DNA of 64,000 nt, taken from positions 1-64,000 of the forward strand of contig CP005974.1 in assembly GCA_000940995.1 (NCBI GenBank), in the 5' to 3' direction. The position numbers and the translations under genes are program-made. Every line of letters begins with the position of its first letter. The first letter of the stretch is position 1. The notes under the pieces are model-generated. The model saw nothing but the letters and a program-made list of their open reading frames with translations. It was not told the origin of the DNA and ran no database searches. The stretch comes from Photobacterium gaetbulicola Gung47. GTDB taxonomy: Bacteria; Pseudomonadota; Gammaproteobacteria; Enterobacterales; Vibrionaceae. This document shows positions 29,690 to 38,322 of the stretch, piece after piece.

Positions 29690-30109
29690 ATGTGGTACCA
29701 AAAAACAATCCAGCTTCGCCCTCGAGGGCGTGGTTTCCACCTGATCACCGATGAAATTGAACAACAAATCCCAGAGATCGCCCGGCTTCATGTCGGTCTC
29801 GCCCACCTCTTTGTCCAGCATACCTCGGCCAGTCTGACCCTCAACGAAAATGCCGATCCGACCGTGCGCAGTGATATGGAGGCCCACTTCAACCACGTCG
29901 CGCCTGAGCGCGCTCCCTACTACCAGCACACCTATGAGGGCGATGACAATATGCCTGCCCATATCAAGGCGTCAATGCTGGGCGCCAGTGTCAGTATCCC
30001 GATCAGCCAAGGGCGGCTGGCTCTGGGCACCTGGCAGGGAATTTACCTTGGCGAACACCGTGACCAAGGTGGTAGCCGCCGAGTGGTGATCACCCTACAG
30101 GGCGAATAA
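29690..30109 (+). CDS. yjbQ: YjbQ / UPF0047 family protein
   Basis: A 139-residue member of the UPF0047 (YjbQ) family. Purified members have been reported to have weak thiamine-phosphate synthase activity, but the physiological role is unsettled. The conserved HTSASLTLNENADPTV motif (metal- or phosphate-binding) and the C-terminal GTWQGIYLGEHR run are present. The ATG at 29690 (MWYQKT...) is preferred, with AAGGA 8 nt upstream, over the ATG three codons earlier. It is divergent from pgi. Confidence 0.92.
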   Translation: MWYQKTIQLRPRGRGFHLITDEIEQQIPEIARLHVGLAHLFVQHTSASLTLNENADPTVRSDMEAHFNHVAPERAPYYQHTYEGDDNMPAHIKASMLGASVSIPISQGRLALGTWQGIYLGEHRDQGGSRRVVITLQGE

Positions 30110-30149
30110 TGGCTGCCGGGCGGCTTGAAAGGAGTGAACAGCGGGCTAG

Positions 30150-30836
30150 CTACCATGGAAAAGGCGTTTTCTTGCGAGGCTTGCGCTTTTTCTCGACCTC
30201 TACCACACACAGGAAGTCTTCGTGAAACTGCGGCAGCGCCAAGAGGGCCTTGGGGACATACAGCCGCACTTTCGAGTCAGCCAGGATAATCGTTTGCAGC
30301 GTGTCCAGCGGCATACACACGATTTCACCGGCCGTGAGCTTCATCCCGTAATTCAAGCTCACTTTGCCGCTGTTAGCGACGGACTTGACCAGCGGATAGC
30401 CAAACAGGGTCAGAGGCTCGGTGGTGAGCTTGATGGTCTCGTTGAAGGTCGCCTCGATATAGACCAGCTCGGAGTTTATCTGCTCGGCTAACTTGTCAAC
30501 TTCGTGTTTGATGGCCGCGGAGAAAACCCACTCGTTGAGCACCGGTTCCCACTTGCCGCCTAACTGCAAACACCGCTTGTACACAAAGTGGTTCTTGCGC
30601 CCGGTGGCCAACGTACAAATATCGATATTGCCCTGCTCCTCGAAGGGCATCAGTAGCCGGAATACCGCATCGTTGGCATGGTGGGCATAGCGGTCGGAGA
30701 TCTCTTCGACATGGAGCATAAAGGTGCCCAGCGGCAACGTTTGGCTATTGTCATCAATAATGATACGGCAGTGACCAGACCCTTTGGTGCACAGGAAATA
30801 GGACTCCTTGCGCTCTAGCACAGTAAATTCTTGCAT
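30150..30836 (-). CDS. Unrecognised protein, third gene of a putative replication-like module
   Basis: A 228-residue soluble protein that I do not recognise. It is largely beta-strand-like, with a central signature QLGGKWEPVLNEWVF (GGKW at residues 93-96, WVF at 103-105). This is reminiscent of the GGxW...W(V/Y)F(P) motif found in some phage and plasmid DNA-metabolism proteins such as DUF5710-like domains. The C-terminus is very basic and proline-rich (EVEKKRKPRKKTPFPW). It lies 57 bp behind the 292-residue gene on the same strand and probably belongs to the same transcript. No signal peptide or membrane segment is seen. Confidence 0.7.
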   Translation of the reverse strand: MQEFTVLERKESYFLCTKGSGHCRIIIDDNSQTLPLGTFMLHVEEISDRYAHHANDAVFRLLMPFEEQGNIDICTLATGRKNHFVYKRCLQLGGKWEPVLNEWVFSAAIKHEVDKLAEQINSELVYIEATFNETIKLTTEPLTLFGYPLVKSVANSGKVSLNYGMKLTAGEIVCMPLDTLQTIILADSKVRLYVPKALLALPQFHEDFLCVVEVEKKRKPRKKTPFPW

Positions 30837-30893
30837 CTACCTCAATAACCTCAAAATAACGGAACCGCAGTATCTTGCGAATGGGGCATCAGG

Positions 30894-31772
30894 TTAGTCA
30901 ATCTCGTCGATGACCACATGAGTGTTATTTGCCCTCAGGGATTGGATCCTGTCGAAAGTTTCCCCGAGCTTGCCCGGCAGCTTGTAGCCATGTGCCACCA
31001 TATCATCGATGTTTTTATCCATCTCTGACTTCGGGATGTTGTTGGTGACCTCGCTGATCGCCGATTCCCGCTCGTCCAGTGTGATATCACGGTCATAAAT
31101 CTCCACTTCCTCAAACGCCTCGAGGTAGAGCGTACGAAACTCTTCCGCGATGTACTTTTCTGACAGCGTTCTGAGCTTGGCCGATTTACGCTTGCTGATA
31201 TAGATTTCAACCCGGCTAACCGGCTTTTTCAGGGTCAGAATATTGGTCCGGGCTTCGAGGATCTCGCGATCTGTCGGGGTATCTTTCAGCGCCTTAAAGA
31301 CCGCAAAAGAAGGTGGCCACTCTTGGCCTTTCTTCAAGCGCTCGTCCAGGTTATCTTTGAGACGGCGGTAACTGTTGCGATCCAACGAGGCAGCAAACTG
31401 CATCAGCCTTTCGCCCGGCTCATCACCGAACTCCTGGCGCACTTTGCTCTGCCCGAAGTTCATGTTCATATCATACCAAAACTGCATGATTTTCTTTTGC
31501 TCGGTCCCGGTGTACTTATCCAGCATCACCTGTGTCTTCGGGGAAAAACCCGATGCTCCCTGGCTGTCTGCCGCAAAGCCGACAGTGCCGGTATCGTCGG
31601 GTTGCGGAGCCAGGGCGGGAGCACTACTCCTGACGGCCGGGGCAGAAGGCTGAGCCGGGACAGAGGAGGCCGGGGGGGCACTTTTATCGGGCTGTTGATG
31701 AGCTTTTAGCTCGTTCTTCACTCGCTTCCAGTACTCGGCATGAGTTTCACTGATGTTCTTTGGCGAACTCAT
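30894..31772 (-). CDS. Unrecognised protein with phage replication-P-like WPPS region
   Basis: A 292-residue soluble protein. Residues 1-30 are charged, residues about 30-60 form a Pro/Ala/Ser-rich linker, and the rest is helical and highly charged. At about 122-162, a helix LMQFAASLDRNSYRRLKDNL is followed by GQEWPPSFAVFKAL. The pattern of a helix, then WPPS, then a Phe two or three residues on, is seen in lambda-P-type phage helicase-loading proteins. No Walker motif is present, so it is not a DnaC-type ATPase. The assignment is inference from a weak motif. Its ATG overlaps the stop of the upstream gene by 4 bp (ATGA), so the two are translationally coupled. Confidence 0.7.
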   Translation of the reverse strand: MSSPKNISETHAEYWKRVKNELKAHQQPDKSAPPASSVPAQPSAPAVRSSAPALAPQPDDTGTVGFAADSQGASGFSPKTQVMLDKYTGTEQKKIMQFWYDMNMNFGQSKVRQEFGDEPGERLMQFAASLDRNSYRRLKDNLDERLKKGQEWPPSFAVFKALKDTPTDREILEARTNILTLKKPVSRVEIYISKRKSAKLRTLSEKYIAEEFRTLYLEAFEEVEIYDRDITLDERESAISEVTNNIPKSEMDKNIDDMVAHGYKLPGKLGETFDRIQSLRANNTHVVIDEID

Positions 31773-32509
31773 AGTAGGTCATCCCCTTCGTCATCACTCT
31801 TAAAGTTAAAGTTAGCAATCTTTTCTTCCAAGATATCAATCGCACCCCGCTTCACCGACTGGGGTCTCGCGGCCGGACGGCTGTATCCCTGCTTGTAGCT
31901 TTTCTCACTATGAAGGTGGGAATGCAGGCGGCTCCTGAGCTCATCGAGCGAATACAGCTGCTTGCTTGGGACTTCTCGAACACGCTCGACAAACGATGCC
32001 CATACCTGGGTTTGGCTGCCGTAGCCGCTCTTGAACATCACCGCTTCGGCCCAGGGCTCGATAACATTTGGGGAGAGCTCGAGAATATTGATCGCTTTGC
32101 CAGAAATCGTCTTATTCACCGGGGTAACTTGGGAGCGATGGAAGCTCGACACCCGCTTGGCATTGCTATAAACATCCTGCTGGCCATGGGACTGGGCATA
32201 CCCCGTATTGCCAGCAGCTACGCCGGGATCAACATAGGTATCAAAGTTCAGGCGGCCATTGATCTTGCCGCTGGTACGGTAACTCGCGGAAGCCTTGTTC
32301 ACCCCGATGATCACCTGCTCCATCGACAGCTTGGCTATCAGGTTATCGATCATGCTCTCAGAGGCACACATCATCTCTTTGAGCTGCACCATGCTGGTAA
32401 TGAAGGCACCGTCTCGGTCCGATAGCTCAGCCAGGGCCACCAGCAGCAGCTTATCTTCCAGGTTAACGGTTTTGTGGCTCCAGGCCTTTTCGAGAAATTT
32501 CGATGACAT
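31769..32509 (-). CDS. Putative winged-helix DNA-binding protein, phage O / DnaT-like layout
   Basis: A 246-residue soluble protein that I do not recognise with confidence. Residues about 15-90 look like a winged helix: LEDKLLLVALAELSDRDG, then SMVQLKEMMCASESMIDNL as recognition helix, then a beta wing, as in phage O and DnaD-type initiators. After a linker, residues about 145-205 form a small helical domain (EPWAEAVMFKSGYG, VWASFVERV, ELRSRLHSHL). Its spacing of aromatic residues resembles the C-terminal domain of DnaT. It is the first gene of a coupled pair and lies downstream of dnaB-alr on the same strand. Confidence 0.7.
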   Translation of the reverse strand: MSSKFLEKAWSHKTVNLEDKLLLVALAELSDRDGAFITSMVQLKEMMCASESMIDNLIAKLSMEQVIIGVNKASASYRTSGKINGRLNFDTYVDPGVAAGNTGYAQSHGQQDVYSNAKRVSSFHRSQVTPVNKTISGKAINILELSPNVIEPWAEAVMFKSGYGSQTQVWASFVERVREVPSKQLYSLDELRSRLHSHLHSEKSYKQGYSRPAARPQSVKRGAIDILEEKIANFNFKSDDEGDDLL

Positions 32510-32614
32510 GAGTATCTATACCAGAAAAAATTATGGATAACGGCGAGACAGAGGACAATATTGTAACAAACACCGACAGTGGTACGAACAAGTATAGCGC
32601 AGTTTATTTCTTGA

Positions 32615-32647
32615 CCGGGCGGCCCAGCCGATTGTGCAACCGCCCGG
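32615..32647 (-). terminator. Strong GC-rich hairpin after the D15 protein gene
   Basis: CCGGGCGG and CCGCCCGG arms around a 17-base loop, starting 5 bp beyond the stop codon at 32653. No T run follows, so it may be an attenuating or mRNA-protecting hairpin rather than a full terminator. Confidence 0.45.
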
Positions 32648-32652
32648 CCGTC

Positions 32653-33903
32653 CTAGAATGGCTGGTTGATCATAACCCGGAACAAGCTGTCCTCACTGCC
32701 CCAGGCCATTTCGGTTCGTACCACGATCCCTTCGACCTGGAAACGCACGGCACCACCGACGCTCCATTTCATATCACGGTGCAATTCGGCCAGATCGTAC
32801 TCATCGGCCACCCGGCCGACGTCGACAAAAGCCACCCACTGCCACCATGGCACATTGTACCATTCAAATACCGGCCAATCGTCCAGCGGCTGCCAGTCAG
32901 GCATCACCCGGTATTCCATGCTATAGCTCAAGGCCGCCCGATCGACAAAGCGGCCACCGGAAAAGCTACGCAGCCGATACAAGCCGCCCAGGCGGTTGCC
33001 CGCATAGGCCGGTGGACGACGGAACGCATCACTGCCATTGACCTGCTCGGTGCTGTTCCAACAGGGAATATCCGCCGTATACATGTTCAATGCCAGTACC
33101 TGCTGGTCGAACAAATCGCCCAGGTTACCGAACGACCAGAACCCACTCTGCTCAAACTCCCACTTCCACCAGCTGGCACGATCACTGCTGCCGGGATCGA
33201 CCATCACCGAGAACTGACTTTGGCTCCCTTCGGTCGGATTGCGGGTGTTGTTGCGGTTATCCCAGTCAAGGCGGGTTTCCAGCCCCCACACTTCTTCGGC
33301 CTCACTGAAACCGGCCGGCTCAATATGCGAGGTCGGTAGCTCGTCGAATTCCCGCCCCTGGTAAAATGGCCTGAATTCCAGTGAGCTGACGCCACTCTGC
33401 CACGGGGTATGGCCAGTCAGGCGGCGAGTTGGCATCAGCGCCGCCCTGAGTCCCTGGGTTTTCCCGGCCCCCAATGGCAGCACATAGCGCATGGATAAGC
33501 GGTATTGGAACTCCTTGGCATCGGCCACAACCTTGTCGTCAACCGTGGAGTCATTGCTCGCAGCCTCACCGAGGTAATAATCGAACTGTTGGTAACTGGC
33601 ATCGAACAGCTCCGCGCCAAAGAGCCAGCGGCTGTCCTGGCTGAGAATATAGTTACTGGCCCCGAGGTAGGTCAGCCAGGTGCCCTTTTCACTGTACACC
33701 CCGGCCCCAAGCAAAGCCGCTTGGGGCTGTCCCGCGCCTTTGAGCAAGCCTGCCACACCAACCGAAACACCCATGGCATCGGTCGAGAAGGCAAAGGGGA
33801 CAAAGGCCGTTTCGGGCGTCCATGAAGGCCAGCTATCGGCCCAACTGGTGGTTGAGCATGAAAAAGCCGCAACCATTGCTGCGGCTTTGATAATCTTTGT
33901 CAT
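32653..33903 (-). CDS. Omp85/D15-type outer membrane beta-barrel protein without POTRA domains
   Basis: A 416-residue protein with a signal peptide (cleavage near SWA-D, residue 23) and a mature part of alternating beta strands ending in Phe (MINQPF), the usual outer-membrane targeting signal. The motif LDWDNRNNTRNPTEGSQ matches the bacterial surface antigen (D15/BamA C-terminal) barrel. The chain is too short for POTRA repeats, unlike BamA or TamA. Function is unknown. The start at 33903 has only a weak ribosome binding site. It begins 25 bp behind alr and may be co-transcribed with dnaB-alr. Confidence 0.8.
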   Translation of the reverse strand: MTKIIKAAAMVAAFSCSTTSWADSWPSWTPETAFVPFAFSTDAMGVSVGVAGLLKGAGQPQAALLGAGVYSEKGTWLTYLGASNYILSQDSRWLFGAELFDASYQQFDYYLGEAASNDSTVDDKVVADAKEFQYRLSMRYVLPLGAGKTQGLRAALMPTRRLTGHTPWQSGVSSLEFRPFYQGREFDELPTSHIEPAGFSEAEEVWGLETRLDWDNRNNTRNPTEGSQSQFSVMVDPGSSDRASWWKWEFEQSGFWSFGNLGDLFDQQVLALNMYTADIPCWNSTEQVNGSDAFRRPPAYAGNRLGGLYRLRSFSGGRFVDRAALSYSMEYRVMPDWQPLDDWPVFEWYNVPWWQWVAFVDVGRVADEYDLAELHRDMKWSVGGAVRFQVEGIVVRTEMAWGSEDSLFRVMINQPF

Positions 33904-33928
33904 TATAAATGGGTTTATCAGTCGGTTA

Positions 33929-35020
33929 TTATTGCTTCGGTAATTGGTAAGCCATCGCAACTCGGGATGTCAGTTTAGTCACCAGCTCATAGGCAATAGT
34001 TCCGATATGGGCCGCCACAATCTCAGCTGGCAAGCCATCGCCCCACAAGATGGCCTCATCGCCGACCTTGTCGGTCGAGTCCGGTCCGAGATCGACCGTC
34101 AGCATGTCCATCGATACCCTGCCGGCCATCGGCACCACGCGCCCGTTGACCAACACCGGGGTACCGTTTGGTGCGGTACGCGGATAGCCATCACCGTAGC
34201 CAATCGCAATCACGCCCACCTTGGTATCACGCTCGCTGGTCCAAATCCCACCGTAGCCCACCGACTCGCCCTTTTTCACCTCGCGCACCGCGATCAGGCT
34301 GGAGGTCAACGTCATGACTGGCTTCATATTGTATGACTCCGCCGCCCGCTCAATCTCAGCAAACGGTGACACGCCGTACATAATGATGCCGGGACGGATC
34401 CACTCGAGGTGGCTATCGGGCCAGGCCAAGATACCGGCGGAAGCGGCCAGCGAGCGCTCGCCGCTGCAGCCGTCGGTCAGGGCCATGAAGGCTTCGATCT
34501 GGCGTGGCGTGACATCACTGGACAGCTCATCGGCACAGCCGAAATGGCTCATATAGCGCAGCGGCTTGGCAACATTCGGGCAGGCATGGAGACGATCAAC
34601 AAACTCGGTATATTGTTCGGGGCGGACCCCGAGGCGATGCATGCCGGTATCAATTTTCAGCCACACCACCACCGGACTGTCTAGCTCGGCCTGCTCCAGC
34701 GCCTCAAGCTGCTCGATGGAGTGAACGACTGTATGGATATTGTTGGTTACCAGCACCGGCAAATCCGATGGCGCATAGAACCCTTCCAGCAACAGCACCG
34801 GCTTGACGACACCGCCAGCCCGCAAGGTCAGTGCTTCCTCAATCCGGGCAACCCCGAAGCCATCGACATCGGGCAGGCTCTTGGCCACATGCTCCAGCCC
34901 ATGGCCGTAGCCATTGGCCTTCACCACCGCCAGGATCTTGCTGTTCGGTGCCTGGCTGCGGATTAGCTGCAGGTTGTGAGTCAATGCCTCGGTATTGATA
35001 TACGCTGTCGCCGCTTTCAT
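33929..35020 (-). CDS. alr: Alanine racemase
   Basis: A PLP enzyme that makes D-alanine for peptidoglycan. The 363-residue protein has the PLP-binding lysine K34 in AVVKANGYGHG, the N-terminal TIM barrel with MSHFGCAD and GIIMYGVSPF, and the C-terminal beta domain with the second-face catalytic tyrosine in SVGYGGIWT. Length is normal (E. coli Alr 359). It lies 60 bp behind dnaB, an arrangement shared with E. coli and V. cholerae, and is followed by the D15-type gene. Confidence 0.96.
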   Translation of the reverse strand: MKAATAYINTEALTHNLQLIRSQAPNSKILAVVKANGYGHGLEHVAKSLPDVDGFGVARIEEALTLRAGGVVKPVLLLEGFYAPSDLPVLVTNNIHTVVHSIEQLEALEQAELDSPVVVWLKIDTGMHRLGVRPEQYTEFVDRLHACPNVAKPLRYMSHFGCADELSSDVTPRQIEAFMALTDGCSGERSLAASAGILAWPDSHLEWIRPGIIMYGVSPFAEIERAAESYNMKPVMTLTSSLIAVREVKKGESVGYGGIWTSERDTKVGVIAIGYGDGYPRTAPNGTPVLVNGRVVPMAGRVSMDMLTVDLGPDSTDKVGDEAILWGDGLPAEIVAAHIGTIAYELVTKLTSRVAMAYQLPKQ

Positions 35021-35080
35021 CTCTGTTCCTACTTATTATTGCCCCGGCAAACCGGTACTACATCTATGGCTGTGTCAGCC

Positions 35081-36478
35081 TTATTCATCATCAAAGGCCG
35101 GGCCGGCATAATTATCAAAGCGGGAGAACTGGCCTTGGAAGGTCAGTCGCACCGTTCCGATCGGACCGTTACGCTGCTTACCGATAATGATTTCAGCAAT
35201 GCCTTTGAGCGCACTGTCTTCGTGGTACACCTCATCACGGTAGATAAACATGATCAAGTCGGCATCCTGCTCGATGGCACCCGATTCACGCAAATCCGAG
35301 TTCACCGGGCGTTTGTCGGCCCGTTGCTCCAGCGAGCGGTTCAGCTGCGACAGCGCCACCACCGGCACATTGAGCTCTTTGGCCAACGCCTTGAGCGAGC
35401 GGGAGATCTCCGCAATTTCCAGGGTACGGTTGTCCTGCAGGCTCGGCACCCGCATCAGCTGGAGGTAGTCAATCATGATCATGCTCAGGCCGCCGTGGTC
35501 ACGGGCAATGCGCCTGGCCCGCGAGCGTACTTCCGTCGGCGTCAGGCCCGAGCTGTCGTCGATATACATGTTCTTCTTTTCCATCATTTTGCCCATGGCA
35601 GAAGAGACACGCGCCCAGTCTTCGTCATCGAGCTGGCCGGTACGGATCTTGGTCTGGTCCACCCGTGCCAACGAGGCCAGCATACGCATCATGATCTGCT
35701 CTGAGGGCATCTCCAGCGAAAAAATCAACACCGGCTTTTCCTCGGCCATCGCTGCGTTCTCACACAGGTTCATGGCAAAGGTCGTTTTACCCATCGACGG
35801 ACGGGCCGCGACAATAATCAGATCCGAGCCCTGCAGGCCGGCGGTCTTTTTGTTCAAGTCCGAGAACCCGGTCGTCACCCCGGTCACCCCGTCCTGCGGG
35901 GTCTGATAGAGGAGCTCGATACGCTCGAGGGTTTTCTCGAGAATACCCTCAACATTCTGCGGGCCTTCATTTTCCGAGGTACGCTGCTCGGCAATGGCAA
36001 ATACCTTGCTCTCTGCCATATCCAGCAGCTCTTCACTGTCCCGCCCCTGGGGATCATAACCGGCATCGGCAATTTCATTGGCCACGCTGATCATGTCACG
36101 GATCAGCGCCCGCTCACGAACAATCTCGGCATAGGCCAAGATATTCGCCGCCGACGGGGTATTTTTCGCCAATTCGGCTAGATAGGCAAAACCACCGACA
36201 TCCTCAAGCTGATCTGCGTTTTCAAGGTGCTCGGACAAGGTGATCAAATCAAGCGGATCCCCGCCTTCCAGCAGCGCGGCCGCCCCTTCGAAGATAATCC
36301 GGTGGGGCCGGCTGTAGAAGTCTTTGGCCACGACTTTCTCGGCAACGACATCCCATTTCTCGTTGTCCAGCATCAAGCCGCCGAGAACCGACTGCTCAGC
36401 CTCTAGCGAGTGCGGCGCCATCTTGATCGCGTCCATCTTGGAGTCTTTGGGTTGGTTCGGTTTGCTATTCTCTGCCAT
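35081..36478 (-). CDS. dnaB: Replicative DNA helicase DnaB
   Basis: DnaB is the hexameric helicase of the replication fork. The 465-residue protein (E. coli 471) has the N-terminal helical collar domain (PHSLEAEQSVLGGLMLDN onwards). The RecA-like C-terminal domain has Walker A AARPSMGKTTFAMN, Walker B MIMIDYLQLM, and the DLRESGAIEQDAD and arginine-finger regions. No intein is present. It has its own upstream region (190 bp) divergent from the DUF481 gene and heads dnaB-alr. The decayed priB and the O/P-like genes nearby make its loading system of interest. Confidence 0.97.
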   Translation of the reverse strand: MAENSKPNQPKDSKMDAIKMAPHSLEAEQSVLGGLMLDNEKWDVVAEKVVAKDFYSRPHRIIFEGAAALLEGGDPLDLITLSEHLENADQLEDVGGFAYLAELAKNTPSAANILAYAEIVRERALIRDMISVANEIADAGYDPQGRDSEELLDMAESKVFAIAEQRTSENEGPQNVEGILEKTLERIELLYQTPQDGVTGVTTGFSDLNKKTAGLQGSDLIIVAARPSMGKTTFAMNLCENAAMAEEKPVLIFSLEMPSEQIMMRMLASLARVDQTKIRTGQLDDEDWARVSSAMGKMMEKKNMYIDDSSGLTPTEVRSRARRIARDHGGLSMIMIDYLQLMRVPSLQDNRTLEIAEISRSLKALAKELNVPVVALSQLNRSLEQRADKRPVNSDLRESGAIEQDADLIMFIYRDEVYHEDSALKGIAEIIIGKQRNGPIGTVRLTFQGQFSRFDNYAGPAFDDE

Positions 36479-36704
36479 AGGAATTGAAATGATTGCCGGA
36501 AACTAAGCCGTGCATTATACCTTAATTCGGAACGAGTCCATCTATCAATATAGCGCCGATAGCGAATTTCCCTTCTGAAATGCCATATTAGGGCCTTACG
36601 AGCAATTCGGTACATTCTGATCGCAATTCCTGACCCAAATATGACATAAATCGGTTACACTGCGGGGTTTGGTGATTGACTGTTACAACCGACGAGGAGG
36701 CCGC

Positions 36705-37460
36705 TTGGCAAGAACCCTGTTAGCTTTAATTCTGCTTGCCAGCACCCAAGCCAATGCCACCGCCACTGATGAGCGCCCAACCCGGATCCCGCCACCACTG
36801 AGCACCGAGCTTGAACTCGGTTACCAATCTCTCGGCGGCAACTCGGACTCGCAAACCCTCAACACCCGACTCGGGGGCACGTACGTCAAGAACCAGTACC
36901 GTCACACCGGTGAGTTCCGGTTCCTGCTGGCTGAAAAAGACGGTAAGGAAGACAAGCGTAAAGGCCAGGTCGAACTGCAGAGCGACATGAAAGTCAATGA
37001 ACGGACCTATGTGCTGGGTAACATCAACTACGTCGATGACCGCTACGGGCCCTATTTTACCGATTTCACCCTGGCAACCGGTCTGGGTTACCAGTTAGTC
37101 CGGTGGGAAACCTTTCAGATGGAAGTGGAAGCCGGCCCGGGTTACCGCCACCAGGAGCCCAACCTCGATGAGATCGATGACGATGATATCATCCTGCCGG
37201 AGACGGTGGATGAGCTGATCCTCCGTGGCAATGCCAAAATGACCTGGAAACCGTCCAAAACCGTCGAACTTGGTGTCCGCCTGACCGGTATCGCTGGCAA
37301 CAGCAACAGTACCATGGAAGCCGAATTCAACCTCACGACCGACATCAGTGACTTTGTCGCCATTAAAATCAGCAACAACCAAAAGCTCAACAGCTGGGTG
37401 CCCGATGGCTTGAAGAAGCGCGACTCGGCCATGACGATTAACCTGCTGTTCAAGATGTAA
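36705..37460 (+). CDS. DUF481 outer-membrane-type protein, TTG start
   Basis: A DUF481-family protein (YdiY-like) of 251 residues with a signal peptide (ARTLLALILLASTQANA) and a beta-barrel-like mature part (ELELGYQSLGGNSDSQTLN, YQLVRWETFQMEVEAGPGYR, C-terminal MTINLLFKM). Function is unknown. I choose the TTG at 36705, because a perfect GAGGAGG site lies just upstream and the signal peptide begins there. The in-frame ATG at 36669 has no site and would add 12 arginine-rich residues. It is convergent with rplI and separated from it by a terminator. Confidence 0.85.
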   Translation: MARTLLALILLASTQANATATDERPTRIPPPLSTELELGYQSLGGNSDSQTLNTRLGGTYVKNQYRHTGEFRFLLAEKDGKEDKRKGQVELQSDMKVNERTYVLGNINYVDDRYGPYFTDFTLATGLGYQLVRWETFQMEVEAGPGYRHQEPNLDEIDDDDIILPETVDELILRGNAKMTWKPSKTVELGVRLTGIAGNSNSTMEAEFNLTTDISDFVAIKISNNQKLNSWVPDGLKKRDSAMTINLLFKM

Positions 37461-37541
37461 CCCGCCTCGACAATAACCCAGCCATTCCCATTGCGGGGCA
37501 ATCCCGCTACTCTCAAGCGATGACCACCGTTGCCAAGGCAT

Positions 37542-37567
37542 AAAAAACCAGCCCGGAGGCTGGTTTT
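37542..37567. terminator. Bidirectional terminator between DUF481 gene and rplI
   Basis: AAAAAACCAGCC-CGGA-GGCTGGTTTT. It serves the rightward DUF481 transcript and the leftward rpsF-rplI operon. Confidence 0.88.
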
Positions 37568-37589
37568 AAGCAATCAACACAAAACGTTA

Positions 37590-38042
37590 TTAGTCTTCAG
37601 CAACAACGTTTAGGTTAACAGTTGCGAATACGTCAGAGTGCAGCTGAACGCTGATCTCGAATTCGCCAGTCGTACGTAGAGCACCTTCTGGTAGGCGAAC
37701 TTCGCTCTTCGCTACTTCAACACCAGCCGCAGTGATTGCGTCAGCGATGTCACGAGTACCGATAGAACCGAATAGTTTACCTTCGTCACCAGCTTTAGAT
37801 GCGATAACTACAGCTTCAAGCGCGTTAACTTTCTCAGCGCGTGCTTCAGCAGCAGAAAGTTGCTCAGCAACTTTAGCTTCTAGCTCAGCACGACGAGCTT
37901 CGAACATTTCAACGTTAGCTTTAGTAGCCATTACTGCCTTGCCCTGTGGGATAAGGAAGTTACGAGCAAAACCCGCTTTAACGTTAACCTGATCGCCAAG
38001 GCCACCTAGGTTACCGATTTTATCAAGTAGAATAACTTGCAT
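37590..38042 (-). CDS. rplI: 50S ribosomal protein L9
   Basis: A 150-residue L9, with the N-terminal RNA-binding domain MQVILLDKIGNLGGLGDQV and GFARNFLIPQGKA, the long connecting helix (about 40-75) and the C-terminal domain ending VNLNVVAED. Length is as in E. coli (149). It is the last gene of rpsF-(priB remnant)-rpsR-rplI, 37 bp behind rpsR. Confidence 0.98.
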   Translation of the reverse strand: MQVILLDKIGNLGGLGDQVNVKAGFARNFLIPQGKAVMATKANVEMFEARRAELEAKVAEQLSAAEARAEKVNALEAVVIASKAGDEGKLFGSIGTRDIADAITAAGVEVAKSEVRLPEGALRTTGEFEISVQLHSDVFATVNLNVVAED

Positions 38043-38079
38043 TATCTTGTCCTCTTAAACTTAATTAAACCGCTACCGA

Positions 38080-38307
38080 TTACTGATGCTTGTCAGTGTA
38101 TGGTAGAAGTGCTAGGTAACGAGAACGCTTGATAGCGCGAGCTAGCTGACGCTGGTATTTAGCGCGAGTACCAGTGATACGGCTTGGTACGATTTTACCA
38201 GCTTCAGTGATGTAGTTTTTAAGAGTTGCTACGTCTTTGTAGTCAATCTCTTGTACGCCTTCTGCAGTGAAACGGCAGAACTTACGACGACGGAAGAAAC
38301 GTGCCAT
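38080..38307 (-). CDS. rpsR: 30S ribosomal protein S18
   Basis: A 75-residue S18, the same length as in E. coli, with the conserved core IDYKDVATLKNYITEAGKI, PSRITGTRAKYQRQLARAIK and RYLALLPYTD. The ATG is preceded by CAGGAGATAGCCC. S18 pairs with S6 (rpsF upstream) on the small subunit platform. In relatives priB lies between rpsF and this gene; here only a priB remnant remains. Confidence 0.98.
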   Translation of the reverse strand: MARFFRRRKFCRFTAEGVQEIDYKDVATLKNYITEAGKIVPSRITGTRAKYQRQLARAIKRSRYLALLPYTDKHQ

Positions 38308-38322
38308 GGGCTATCTCCTGAT

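Noticed and set aside
30894..31772. Calling the 292-residue protein a DnaC helicase loader
   Set aside because: It has no Walker A/B motifs. Only a weak phage-P-like region supports a replication role, so I left it unnamed.
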